A DNA stretch of 64,000 bases from Streblospio benedicti (Eukaryota; Annelida; Polychaeta; Spionida; Spionidae), in the NCBI GenBank assembly GCA_019095985.1, contig CM032661.1, positions 13,554,885-13,618,884 on the forward strand, in the 5' to 3' direction. A model generated the notes under the pieces. The model had not been told where the DNA came from. It ran no database searches and saw only the letters and a program-made list of their open reading frames with translations. Positions 36,801 through 51,800 of the stretch are shown here, one piece after another; position 1 is the stretch's first letter; the number at the start of each line of letters is the position of its first letter. The translations under genes were made by a program, and so were the position numbers.

Positions 36801-39800
36801 CCCAAATAAAAAAAAATAAAAAAAATATATATATATCAGCAAGCACTGGGAAACACATATATATCATTCATAAGCACTAAAAATGCTAATAAGACCCTTC
36901 CCAAACTTCTTTCGTCTCTCAAGTCTTTTGGGATTGAACGATAGATATACCTCTGGGTTTACAACCCATATATATCTTCCATAACAGACCAAGTATGTAA
37001 GCTGGGGGTTACAAGTGGGTTGTGAGACATCGGTTCCCAAGTAGCCCTGTTAAACAGGTTTCTGCTGCTTGGGTGATGGTATCATTCTGGTCTGTTATCA
37101 TCTCAACAAGGTGAGTTTGAGTTTGAGCCCGCCAGAACCCACTTGATATAGTTAAATGTAAAAAGGCGTGCTTAGGGTTGTAAAACCTGTCTTCAGCTAT
37201 ATCTATCGTAATAAGACCCTTCCCAAAATTTCGTCCTCAAGTGGGATTCGAACCCACGACCTCTGGGTTGAGATGATAACATACCAAGTATGTAAGCTGG
37301 GGTTTACAGAGACATCGGTTCAGCCGAGTAACCTTTTAACAGCTCGCTGCTTGGGATGATGGTATCATTCTGGTCTCACATATCTATCGTTGGTAGAAAT
37401 ATGCTTGCTAAAAAGACGTGTGAGAGAGAGAGAAGTATAAAAATATATATCCGCAAGCACTGGGAAACACATATATATATTTCAAATCTGTAAAGAAAAT
37501 TCCCTTTGAACTTCATGAGATTATGTGAAAAAATTAAAAAAAACAAAACAAAACTAGCATGTGAATCCAGAGTATAAAACAGAGATGTCTACAACTTGGG
37601 TTTCCCAAATTAACATTTTAGCCCAAGGATTCCACTTTAATTCACAATAGTCACAGATGCAATGCCTAAGTGCTTCACTATGTATCTAATTAGCTTTTGT
37701 TTCCAGTCTGATTACCATATGAGTATGTTTCAAAGTGGATTGCTCACTCAGAGAAAAAGCCTCTGATTGGTTATTTTGTATGCATGTTCAGTTAATGACA
37801 TCCAAGTAAGTCCTAGTGCAATAAATAAGCTTCTACGTGGGCTATGGTGTTGCCAGCAAGAATGACAGGAAACACTCCAAATACTGATGTATTATCAACG
37901 GGGATTTATAATTCAACAAAGTATGCCACATTTTCTTGTCCTCAGGACCCCTGATGATATACGGAAATAACCAAACTTGCCCCCAAAAACATTGAGTACC
38001 TGGTACACCCTAAATATAAGCCCTTACCAAATCCCCCATAAATATTGTATAACCCCGAACATAGCCCAACACCTATAACTAAAATGACAAAATAAACAAA
38101 CAAACAAACAAATAAACAAACAAATAAATAAAATGATGAGGAATTGTGTATCATCCAATATCACATTTGCGCTATGAAATAAAGAATTTTATACAAGTCA
38201 GCGTATCTTTAGTTTCATGTATAAAGCAGCTGCACCCAGATAGGGTGGTATTATGTACAGACTGGTGACTGGCAGTTAAATAGCCTTTGCTGTTAACTCA
38301 TTTGATTCCAGACACCTTCTAGACAGTGAGACAATTGTTGACATGTCTAAAGATGGATGTTCAGTAAGTTGTTCACATTAGAACTTAGAAAGTGCAAGCA
38401 TCTACATGGTATAGAATCGACACAAAGACACAACTTTTTTTCTTTTTTTTTTGTAATTTCTTGCCAAAGATATTTTCTTTTTTGACTAAAAAACCCTTTT
38501 AAATTTTCTTTTAAGTAGCATGAGACATACATACAGATTTTCTATAGAAATGCATACGCGTTAAAAGTAATATAGTAAACTCATTTTTAAATAGGACAAA
38601 CCACTGTGACATATGACAAGTTTACAGACTCAATTAACAATATAAAAAGTTCTTGGAGCTGCTCGTCCCATATCATATTAAAACAGAAAGAGATTTCTGT
38701 TTTGCTTCAATTAACAATGTTGTTTACCAGTAATTGTAAAAATCAATTTGAAGCGGATCAAACTCGAAAAAGAATTATAATACATGAAAAACACACCGAC
38801 CTAAAAATTAACATTATATTAAAATTCTTTGTACTTGGTCTAACTACAGTACTGATATCGTAAGAAGGATACAGAAGAACGATTTCGATAATTACGCTAC
38901 GATTTCTTACGTTTTTTTCCTATTTCTTCTCATTGTTGCTACTATTACGAACATAAAACGTTTCTGTAGCTTCCGCAAATAACGGCTTTCTTCATAACTC
39001 GCCTGTAGTTACGTTTATTTCCATTATTTCCAATATATTACGCATTTTACGGAGGTTCTTGTAATAAAAAGAATATTGGTATCAGTTCAAATTCACGCCG
39101 ACATTTTGACAAATTTTCATTTCATATTGGATGTCTGCACGGCGTCTGCACTTCCGCGTTCATTTTGTGCCGGGAATAAACGAGAACGCCCGAACAAATC
39201 CAATTATTTATTAGCTGATGGCGCCATATTGACAGGAAGCATGAGAAAATGTTTTGATTATTACGTTTTTTCTGTTTATTTCGATAAATCATAAGTATCA
39301 TAGTTTCAGTGACTGAGCAGTTCCAAGAAAATCGTAATGGCCATAACTTTGTTACAAATTGTTACGAATTATTAAGTTTTCTTACGCCGATTCCTCTAAT
39401 TTCGCTTACGGTTCTGTATCCTTCTTCCGATATCAGTACTGTACGTTTTTCTGTACATGAGCCACAGTTATTCTATATTTCATTGTGTTTATAAACAAAT
39501 TTACATGGCAAAAGATTGCGTTGTAATCAAAGCATGTATGTTATAAATATTAATACAGCCAAATGAAGTTTCTGTACAATTCACCATCCTCTTGACAAAA
39601 AAAATCACCCAAAATTGCTATGTGCATTTGATTTTTCTTGTGATTGTTAAGAAGGAAGCTCACTACAATAAATTTTGCCCTTTTTGGTTTCATCCTTTTT
39701 GGTAAACATACACTACTGATCGCGTAAGGAGGACCCTTCTTTACTTTCTCCCTTTTTTCTATTTCTATTTCTTTCTCGTACTTTCCCATATTTTCTCATA

Positions 39801-42800
39801 TTTTCTATTACTTTTTTTTTCTTTCACCAAAATTCGCATATTACGTTTTTTAACAGAATTACAATTCCGAAAAATTTCTCTTTCCACGAATTACCATTCT
39901 GAAAAATTTCTCTAGCCACGTAACAAAGAGAAAACTTATTGTAGAAAAAGAATTAAGTGATCACGGCATAGGGGGCGATAATCGGGGTATCGTACGGTTT
40001 TTATGACAAAAGTTGAAATTAATCCTAACGTTGGTGTAAAAGTAAAGTCCATTGTGCGTTCAAACTTATCATTGGATTATTTTAGATATTTTGATACTAT
40101 ACAAGAACATACCGTTATTTGAACTTTTACAGCACTTATATGTACTTATTAATATGACTACCCACCTTCAAACCTTTGACGTGCGAAATCTTTCTGTTTT
40201 GGCCATAAAATTGTAAAATAAACGATGTGTGTTCTCTCTATCTTAAGATTATCCATTAGTTATGATTTTTATTAATTATTGCATTAAATGTATAGTAACA
40301 CCCGCCACCAATTGCCACAAGGGAACTCGAACCATCTTTTATATATGAGCCACTGCAGATGTGACTGAGACATGTGGTCTCGTCTTAAATTTTTTGTTTT
40401 CTTAAAAACGTATTTTAAATCTACATATCAAAAGTTATATTAAACATACATGTACTTATTTCAAAGAAAAAAGAGTCTTCTAATAATAATTATCTATGTC
40501 GCACCGACCTTCAAATCTTGAAATTTGATATCTATACTTAGCTATAAAGCATTTTTCATTTTGATATGAGTGATAAATACAAGATATTGGCCATGACCAC
40601 ATTCACCATTCAAGTTTATCTAAATAACTTTTTATTGACATCAAACAGGAAAAATTAAGGGTGGGGCAACCTACATGTAGCTCAAATCTCTTTTTATCTG
40701 AAATTAGGTACATTGTTTCTAACTTTCTATCTATGTATCAAACATTTATGTGCACATTTTTACAAAATAATCACATTAAAATATTTTTTGTAACAAAATA
40801 TATTGCAGAGTAGTTTAGAAGTTACCCACCATTAGGGTACATGGTGTATATATCAGTATCTTACACATACCTTAAGTAAATGGAAATGGTCGAAAGTAAG
40901 TGAGCTTTCCCCTTAAGTTATTTTAACCACATTATGTTCAATCTATTTGACACCCAGAATCCCGGAAAAATGTGTGCATAAATCCACAGTTGGTAACGTG
41001 TAACATATAACGGTTTACTGCCAATACTATCAGTTAACTATCGTTTGGCCAACACCGATAATTGATATTAAAATTGTCACCGATATGCAGCACTAGTCAC
41101 CATCATGGCAGATAGACTTTTATTGCACTATCTACAATTCCTCTCAATTACCTTCATAACACATTTAGTGCCTGTGTACCTTAGAGGCAGTCAATATCCT
41201 CAACAACGGAAACACTGAATTATGGAAAAATACTCTCAAACAACGCTGAATATGAATGAAACAATCCCACATTACTACTTACAGGGGATATAGAGATTTA
41301 TGGGATTTATGGTTTAACTCTCCCTCCCACTCTCTACATCAGAGCACACAGAATCCTCTGTGAAGTCCCCTTAAACCCCACCTCAGGTCACACTGCCTTT
41401 ACAAGTCATTGTTCGTTACAACCCGTGGGCCAAGTTATAGCGCTAATGTGGAAAAATTATTTTTGGGTTAGACTTACGTAAAAAACAAAATTAATACTCA
41501 ATTTTTCTTACTTATCTAGTGAGATTGTACGTTTGACATTTGAATTCCCCGCTAAACATTTCGGTAGTTGGCCATGTGATTGGTTTGATATTGAGATCAA
41601 CTTCCCCAAATGCTAAACGGGTTGTATCACGCGTATATAGCATGGGCGCGAGATATGATGATGCACCAAAAAATACATTTTCAAATCATCCAAGGGCACA
41701 ACCCACAATCTGAATGAATACTTTGATTTATCTTGTTAAACACTATAACTCATGGAACAAAACTATTGACTGGCAATGTAAATAGAATTAGCAGTTGATT
41801 GAGTGCTACCAAGAGAGCCATTGATAATCGTTTGTTCTGACCAATCGCACTCATGTCACAGAGGACAGCTGGGACCCAGTTATGAGAACCTTGTCCATAT
41901 GGATTTATGTCCATGTACTCAGAGTTGAACTTGTAGAGTTGAACTACTTTCACATTCACTCGTCCTTTGCTGTGTCTACTTACTTCTTTTGCTTTTTCCC
42001 ACAATATGTCAATTCTGCTAAACTATTACATATATAATTTATCAACATTTATTCAAAACCATTTTATCATTCTGTTTCATGTAATTTCATTGGTTATCGT
42101 GATCCAGAAGTATTCGATAACCCAGAGAGGGTTATCACCCCTCTTCGAAAAGGGGTAATACCATGGTTATCATGCTTGTACTCAGCCGGACTACTTTTTC
42201 ACATTTTGAAAACAGTGTTGTAATTGTATAGAAAAGAATGATGAATACAAAACCGGGTTCATTGTGTAACAAGAATTATTTTATCAGGATTTGTTCTTGT
42301 GGCTCATCAGGCTCACCCTTCGGGCTCGCCGTGATACGCCCCAAGAACTCACCTGATAACATATTCATATTACAAACTCACCCGGTTTTGTCTATTTATC
42401 ACTTTAATGATCTTTAATCTAGAGATGTCAATTTTCTCTAATTTTGAAATTCAAACCTTCAGTCGTTTGAGGGCAAGTTTTAATGGGCTGTGTTGAGGGT
42501 CGAAGCTTCGAAGCTTCAGCATTTAAAGGGGCATCCTGTTGAACTTCATTAACAGAGTCACAAATTTAGAAAGGACAATATTATAAGAAGAAAGACAAAA
42601 CAATGAAATACGTGTTAGTTACGTTTAGAACACTAGGCAGTCTATATACCCATTTGATGTAACTAATGAGGTGAAAGTTGCCAAATTAATTTCTAACATG
42701 CAGAATGTCTTGATATCATTCATTTATAGCATTTAGACAAGAAAAAAACTAATGTAATATAGAAGACTACAACTTTCAAACTATTCACTGGTATTTTGAT

Positions 42801-45800
42801 GAGCTTCTTTCAGTACATTAATCGGTTCTGTAATCTAAATTAGCTTTGGATAAAAAGTGGCACTTGAATTAACTCTTTAATTATGCTAGTCGGACTGACG
42901 TGTAACATCTATATTTTTATTCACATTCTACACATTTAAGTGTCGTTTTGTTACCAAAAGAATTGATCAGTCAAAGGAATGCAATATCACAGTACCAGTG
43001 TGATTTTTTTTCCTAATAGCTGGCTAATTGGATTTTGCCCTTGCAAAGATCAACAAAATGCCCACGTATGTCTAGGCATTTTTATAAATGTAGTGCGATG
43101 TTTAAAAACAAGAAAAGGAAAAAATGGGGACAAAAAAAAAACTTCCAAAGCAAATCATTATCTTCAATTTGAGAAATAAAAAAGCACAAGTGGTCAGAAA
43201 TCCAACGCCACCATTGTCCTTTACTCCACTACTAACTGGTACTAATAAGATATGCCTATGAATCTTCTTACCTTCTAGATGGTAATGAGACTATTAGTCA
43301 TTCATAAGGAGTTCCAATGTTTGTCATTCTATATTATAGAGGGGACACTCACAACTTGTGAGATGGATATTCTGGATTGCATTTGTTTTTCAAATAATGC
43401 TCTTTTTCAGGTACAAAATATAGATATGAAAGTTCTAAATAATGTACTGGTGCGTTCCGAAACCATTTACAAAAAAAAAGAAATAAAGAAAAAAAATAGC
43501 AAACAACAACAGCAACAGTGGAAAGAAAGGTGATTATCTTGCATTTTAGAATCCAAGAAATCCACGCCTCCGGTTACTAATGAGATGAGCTCTATATATG
43601 TATATGCATGAAGCAGCTTCTTTAATGGTATTATTGGGGTAATTTGTATGCTGCTCAGCCGTTTTTGTTGTAAGCCGTAAATAACAGGTATGATTGATAG
43701 TCCAATATACTCTTGCGTAAATTGTTTATGTTTTCTAAATGTGCCGATGTCAGCGTTTGTATGATCTACTTTTGAGTTGTTGTTTTTTTGTGGTTTTTCT
43801 AGGGGGGGGGGGCTGTTATTATTTTGCTGTGTGCAGACACAGGCACATACTCAGTAATTATTTGCACGTACATATAATCATATTTGATTACAGTGACTTC
43901 GTTATTTTGAATATTCTGATGATGTAAAAATTTACATCAGATCATTGGCACACATTTTTTCCAAAAGAAAAACAAACTCTAAGGGTTCTGTTTTGCGTCT
44001 CACAGCAGCAAATTCAGTGGGAGTAAATTGCTTTGATGCTGCAAATGTTACGTACATCCTGTATGATGTACATGTACAAGCACCACGCAAGAAAATGGGA
44101 AAACTTAATGCTTGTCTTCCCACGCCAAATGGAGACAGTAAAGCAAAAGGTTCACGCATAAGAAAAGCCTGGTCTTTCTGTCAGATACCATCTACAGCAC
44201 ACACTGCATGGTGTTTCTAACGGGGAAAATGTTCAACAAAAATCACATTGACAGTGTAAATATTTCAAACCTATATCTTATCTACTTACAAAAACGTAGC
44301 ATAGGTGATGTATCAATTCTTTTATACAGACGTGATTTGTGAATGTTTGCATTACAAAATTTCATATTTGGAGTAGAAATATGGAGGATATCCAAGCAAA
44401 AATTCCTGTACCGTAAATCTTCTGATGATAAATATGAGTATCAGTCATCTAGGTGATAGGATTCAAGTTAGAATCTAATACCTACACATGACTTATCTGT
44501 GCTTTTGTGGCCGAGTGGATAGGTGGATAGGGAGTTGGACTTGTGACCAGAAGGTTGTGGGTTCGATTCCCTGTCGGTTCTGGTCGGTGTTGAGCAAACC
44601 TACCTCTAACAGGTTACACACTGCTCCGTGGTACCTACATGTTAAACAGGTACAGGTCAGGTGAGTGAACGCAAATGTGAGTGATTAGCATGTCTGCGCT
44701 TCGGTAGCGATATGCTGTATGCTCCCCGGGGAGTTGAGAAGGATATACATGTAGTGTGACAAGGATGCAGATGACCTGATGTAAAGATGTAAAGTCGCTA
44801 GAGCACGATTACAGTGGATTTGCGACTATTAAATATTAAAGCACATTTACATTTACATAAATTTATCTATCTCCCCTGTTTAGGATTCTTAGCATCATGG
44901 TTACTCTCAGAACATTCACTCTCAGAACTATTACTGTATATGACCATTCAAATGTCTATAGCCATCTAATTAGAATTTTTGTCAATTTACGAATGGGTTT
45001 TACATGAACGTGAATTGAAAAAGCCACTTCAATAGTCTGTATTTATGGTAAAATCCCTATTTAAAGCTGTCTTTTCTTTACTTAATTTGATGTGAGTTAT
45101 TTGCACACAAAACTACTACTAGTACAAACAAAGGGGATTCGTAACACCGGCAGATAGCAGAACCCAGCAAAATAGATCTGTGATTTAATAATGACATTGG
45201 CGGATTCTTCTGATGTTTCGGTCCCGGAAGAATGTCAATGAAAGGCATTTGTTCTTCATGGGCTTACATACAAAAAATAACATTTCAAAGAAACATTATA
45301 ATAGAACCTCCAAACAAGAGGCCGTCACTATGAATAGATCACCTCTATAATAACATCATTTCTCCTGGTCCGAAGCCTTCATAAAGAAACTCCCACTAAC
45401 TTCAATAGAGGCCATCTCTCTAATGGTGAGACCAGCCCCAGTGCAGTCCTAATGGACGGGTTCTACTGTATTATCCTCTTTCTATTTCCAGGATAAATCT
45501 TATTGTTCCTGGCATTATGAAATACCTTCTTGCCTTGTAGACAAGATATGCAAAACAAACATAACAAACCCAAGATTATCATTTTTTGCAAGTCTAGTCT
45601 GTTCTTATTACAGGACTAGACAGGTAGACATTCTTCATGGCATTGCAAAAATCCAACCTCAATCATTGGGGCAGACATACAATACTAATGTTAACATTAT
45701 CAAGTACCGGTACTATTATCATTCAAATTTGATATATGTTTTTCAGGTTAAGCCTGTTGTGATGAAAGGCATGAACCTGACGAACATCTCACTAGCAGGG

Positions 45801-48800
45801 GGCGGCGACGCCGGTTACAGCAATCACACGTTCAGCGTTGACTACATGAACTACAACACAGTTGAGTTCCGCACACGATGGATCTTCACACAGCCAACCT
45901 CGATCATCTCATTCAGCCTCGCCTCGGTGGCCATCGTGAGCAATGTGATCTCACTGATGGCGCTGAGTCAAGTGCGCAGCCGCATGTCTGCCTACATACG
46001 CCTCATCGCCAGCTTGTCCGTCGCAGATATCCTCATAGGTAAGCTGTTTGCCTTCAAAGCACCTGTTCATCATCTAATGTGTGCTCCTCAGAGAGTGGAA
46101 ATAGATCAGTGTGTGCAGAGTGGCACATAGAGGCTCATACACTCGTAGGTAAACTGTTTAAAAACATTCTTCATCTAAATGAGTCCTCCACTGGGAGTTC
46201 AGAAAAATACATGTACGTTGGTGCGAGCTGCACGTCTGGCTCATCTCAAAGTTATTAGCAGCTGATTATTACTCAGACTCACCACAAGCTAGTTAGTTAC
46301 AGATATACTGATCATTAAACTATTTTAATATCAAAACTATTTCCATTAGAACGTTCTTTTATTAATGCAATGCATACTCCCCAGATAAGTTATTCCACAG
46401 TCACATATCAGATTACATTAGGCCTCAATCTTGATAGATAGGTGATTTACACTACAATTTATCAATTTTCACTACAGTTTAAGCATCACTTAGGAGGTTG
46501 CAATTTATCACAAAAAAAGGCAATAGATCTTTCGGAAGTGGTGAACACTGAGCAGAGCATGGAGTCAGGTGCCGAGTCACAGCATGTCAAATGTAGGTAC
46601 CGTGCAAACTTGTCAGTAGCACGAGGTGAGAAAACATACCTTCTGATTTATCTCCTGTATGAAATTTGGCGATGAGAGATTAATAGGAACATGGATTTGG
46701 CAAAAGATTAATAATTTGAGTCCCGTTCAGTCACATGTCGGTCTACGTCATAGGACATAATCTAATGGCTTGTATTGTCAGTGTCTGATTTATTGACAGA
46801 TGCGCTCAGAATTCAATCGGAGATGATTCTGGCTGACCATGTTGGAATAGAAGTCAGCTTGTCATTCATTCATTCATTCATTCATTCATTCATTCATTCA
46901 TTCATTCATTCATTCATTCATTCATTCATTCATTCATTCATTCATTCATTCATTCATTCATTCATTCATTCATTCATTCATTCATTCATTCATTCATTCA
47001 TTCATTCATTCATTCATTCATTCATTCATTCATTCATTCATTCATTCATTCATTCATTCATTCATTCATTCATTCATTCATTCATTCATTCATTCATATA
47101 TGAATGCATATGCTTTGCTTTGAAAGAACGTGATATAGATAAAATCATGCAATGGTGTGGTTTAATCCGTGCAGATTGACTGTCCAAATACTGTTTAACC
47201 TCTGCAGCAAAAGGGTGACTTACTACATGATCTAATTGGACTTGTTCATTGGTCTTTGCTCTGAACGCCTTCGATAATGATTCTACATTAGTCCCAAGCG
47301 GAATATGAATTTAAAAATATATGCAGGCAAGCACAAAAAGAGTAAACCAGCAACAACAAGATGAAGCTAATATACATATCAATTTATCTAAATTGTCCTT
47401 AAAAGAAGACTTAACCTAGACTTGTACTGTCCCGGGGATTCAGTGACAATCGCTGATCAAGCAGGTACTCAACAACAGCTTCTGGTGATGTTTGTACAAT
47501 TCAGGCAATATAGCCTGGGTCCTCTGGTTTCAAAAGTTCATGGTCCGGTGGGTAGGCTACTTTTGTCAAGTTCACAATATCAACATGATTAAAGGCCAGT
47601 CACTTCTTATGGATGCCGGCTCTTTGGTCCATGAGTGAATATTCATAAGTGTCATAGCCTGGTATGGTCACCGTCTAGATGATAAAAAAAGGGAACTTAT
47701 GCATCTTTAATGGCCGGTTACCAAATTTGCGTGATAGAAGTTGAAACTTTGGTCTCTTCAAAGCAGACGCATGACTGAGTGGTTATCAATTGTGGTACAA
47801 TGTCAGGGAATTCAGAGTGCCCTTAAATAGCATCTTATTTTTCATGAAACGTCTGGGATGTTGAATAAGACAATAATCAATACGAGACTAATTAAGTTTC
47901 ACTTCACAAAATGTGCTTGATATTGCTACTTAGTCAATAACGCATAAAGAAAAAGCAGCAATTTGGGGACACTTATATTTCACTGAAAGCTCATTTGTGA
48001 GTTTTTCATCTTTACAGATTGAGTTTTCTTTGATTCATTGTATTATTTCAATCTAGATTTAAGATGTTCTGACAGCTGTACATATTCATAGTGTGAGAGA
48101 AATGCATTTCTTCAATCAAATCTTCACATTTCCAAGCGTTGAACATTACAAAATTTTAGAGGCTGTCTTTATATTGAACTAGTACAACAGAGTGCATTAT
48201 GTGTCTTTCTATTTATATGGTAATTTCTATAATAGAATTAAAAGAATGCAAACCACAACAAAATCTACAAGCCACGCCATGTTCTCCTCTATAGTTGAAG
48301 ATGGCCTTGCCATATCAATATTACATTGTAAAGTATCAAGTCAATAACAAACCCAAGCAATCCATAATATTCGCCCAAGGTCACAAGCCATAAGTGCTTA
48401 TTATTGGGATGTTAACACGCAAACGTAAGAACTACATGTATTAATTGATTTCTTATATAAAAGAATATTTGTGAGTGGCAGAATAAATGTCTTTCAATAC
48501 ATCTATACGTAATATGCTCATAGAGCAAAAACTTGTCACAAAAAAGAACATTTATTTCTTATCCATAAGCATGGATGTTGACTGGAATTATAAGTAAATT
48601 TCAAACTAGAAGCAAACAAAAACAAGAACAAATAAACAGTTATTGTGAACATTGTGAACATAAGGCTGCATAATCCAGCTGTGACTCGTATGCTTGACTC
48701 ATTCAACCGGGGTCGTTCATACAAGCAGATACATTGTTGGTTCAATGCCTTATTAGAAAGCGACCTTGTGAAGTAAAAACCTAATTATACATCCTCAAAA

Positions 48801-51800
48801 TATCATTCACTGTGAAAGTTCACAGATATAGATTTTCAGAAATCCAAATGTAATTTTCTTTATTGTAAAAAAAAGCAGTTCAACAAAACATCTTGTTTTG
48901 TGATACCATCTGAAGATTCATTGTACAAGTTGATAAATCATTTTCAACTCAACAATCTCTAGTATAAACAGGGGCAGGTATCAATATAAACCAGTGAACA
49001 TGTGATCTATACGCCATAGTGCAGTACACGCTTATTGAATGGAGAGAACTGACGTCAAGTATGCCAGCATGCAGGGCAAGAATGTTACCAATTTCATTCC
49101 GGTCAACATCTGTAGAACGAACTCAACAACCCGTTCTCGTTTAGTTTATATGTATTCATACTATTTAGGAGTCTAATAACATTCATCTAATTTCACATTT
49201 GTTTTGTTATTTAGGTCTGAGTGTGCTTGTGGATATCATCAACAAGATTGTCAACCCCAGCTACCATCTAGGTCAGTACATGTACACACATACATGTAGC
49301 TAATACATTTTAAATGTAATTGTGTCATTGACTTATGACTAAATTTCAGGGAAGGACTCAAATATCAAATAGCCTCTGGTGAGACCAACAACCATGCAAC
49401 ACCAATTGCCTAGCAGTTATGACTAACTCACAAGTCCACTCCACCATCTGATCTTGGTTAAAACCTTAACTCAGATGGCATTTCTTACTCTCCTTGAAGT
49501 TTATGGACGTGTACTCAAACATTATGCATGCTTATGATATAAGTACAATGTGGTAAATTATATAAATATGCGTTAATACAGTACAAGCAAGAATTATCAA
49601 AGCTTTAGTGGCTAGAGTCGCAAAGTGTTATACTATTGCAACTTAATATTAGGCCCTCAATAAGATAAGCTCAAAATTACAAAGATGTACGTCACATTCA
49701 AGCTGAGGGCGTTTAGGTAAATCAGACATCCATCTTCGTAAATTTGAGCTTATTTTAGACTATTCTAGTTGGCAACAGTAGACATAAATAACAAACTGGC
49801 CAAAAAAGGATTAATTTATATTCAAATTGATAATGCATTCATTGTCCTCATTTCTTGTAAAGTTGCTATTAATGTGTACAATGTAAATCCAATTAGTTTT
49901 TCTTCAATGGTTTAGAATTCCCTAGATGCAAATATATACACATTGTAAGTTAGTTGCAAGGGTAGAATACGTCACTAAAGCCCACTACAACACTGTTGTA
50001 GCTGGCCTTGGATAAACTATATGAACATCCATCTAAAGCATATTCTTTGCACACTAAATCCTCCAAGTGCAAAAATCCTTCTTATTTGCAAGTAAAACTA
50101 AATTTAGCGCAGACTATTTGTAAACGACTTGTTATAATGGGGATTTTTTGTGCATATCATAAATATCTTTTCATACGTATGAGTATCAGTATTCATTAAA
50201 CTAAAATGCAACATTTTTCATCGCAGGAGAACAAAGATTTTATGACCGATTTGATTACAAGTAAAAACATGAATGCCCCATCACCCCAGCACTGTGACAT
50301 TGATTTTTTTAAGTGATGTGCCACTAGTTTTACTGGGTGGGTTGCATACACATTGGTGACAAATGGCTCATGTGACATTTTTCATTGCCTGAGAACATAT
50401 TTTATGACCGATTTGATTACAAGTAAAAATGTGAATGCAAAGCACGTAGCAAAGTTGGAACATACATATTGGTGACACATGGCTCATGTGACATTTGACA
50501 AAGCCCTAGACAAAACTATGCAGCCATTTACCAGTCTTTTTTTTCTCAAACTAAATTGATGATTTTCCTATTTTAAAGTCAATATACATGTACATGCCAT
50601 TGAGTAATAAATTATGAAGTGACAGGGAACTCATTACAAACTGAAACTTATTATCTTTATAGCTGTCTCATGAAGAAATTATTCAATGTGGAAATCAAGA
50701 GCCTAGGTGGAATGATTGCACTTCGTTCATCCAAGGTGCCCTAATCTCCATTACCATCTATTAACGTCCAAGTGTTGTCTATATGATATAGCTCCAGAGA
50801 CTCCGTTAAATTCTATACATCTACATCATATGTCACTAACATGTCCTCTCTCACCCACCAGGTTCGGGTCCGGAGGACGTGCGCCTCGTGTCGCGATGCA
50901 CATTCATGGTGAACAAGATGACGAACACCACGGCGCTGTCGTCCACGCTGCTCCACCTCATAGTGATCGCCGCAGACCACTACCTTGCCATCATCAAACC
51001 TCTACAGGTCAGTATATCGCCATCATCAAACCTCTATAAGGCAGTACATCAAGGGTTTGATTCCTGGTTAGAGAAGGTGGTGCCTGTATGTGTTGAGTAA
51101 ACATAATTATGATGACAACTGGCGCCTACGACCTCATCAGCATCTACAGGTCAGTCTCTACATCATTTCGTTCCACTTCATTGACCAGTGACCATTGATC
51201 GCTGTTTGTATTGGGAGCTATGGTGATAATCATTGTGTAAACAATACACGTGGGCTCATTATGTTATAACCTCACGGAGATCATACATTGTAGATATGTG
51301 TTTTGCAAACTATTTGTTCAATCTCTTGAAGAAAACCACCTGTCTCAAGTGACACAACTCTCTTAATCGTGAGTGTTTAGAAAACTCCTGTTGATTCCTG
51401 CACACCAATACCTTACAATCATAATTCAGTTCATCATAAGAACCGTAATATTACCAATATGCATGCATATGCTATTCATGTTACTTTGTCAAACATTCTT
51501 TTTACAGCACCGGTATCTTTACTGAGTGTTTCTGTCTCAAAATGTTAAAAATGTCATTCTAGCACAGATCAATTTACGAAACATGACAGCGTATAAGTGC
51601 ACTTGCTTAATGGACCATTTAAAGCCATCCCAATCTTTAATCCAAAAACAAGGCCTATAAGCAATTGATAGCAAACCAGTTTAAAGCATCACAGAAGAAT
51701 TATCCATCTTCAACATTAGAGCAGTGCTAAGAGCACCTTTACAAAGTTCTCGAATTCCATGACACACCAGTATGTCACAAGTATGAAATCAAATGCATGG

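Noticed and set aside
39700-40000. Second copy of the 38847-39441 TA element
   Set aside because: Only one weakly similar end (ACTACTGATCGCGTAAGGAG) was seen; no matching right end.
40290-40390. tRNA-like GGGAACTCGAACC (B-box in reverse)
   Set aside because: No A-box or acceptor stem could be paired; too little to call a tRNA or SINE.
43932-44220. Overlapping 75- and 91-codon frames on opposite strands
   Set aside because: No family features, no splice partners, AT-rich intron context.
46775-47179. 134-codon frame rich in Phe-Ile-His-Ser
   Set aside because: It is a translation of the CATT microsatellite.
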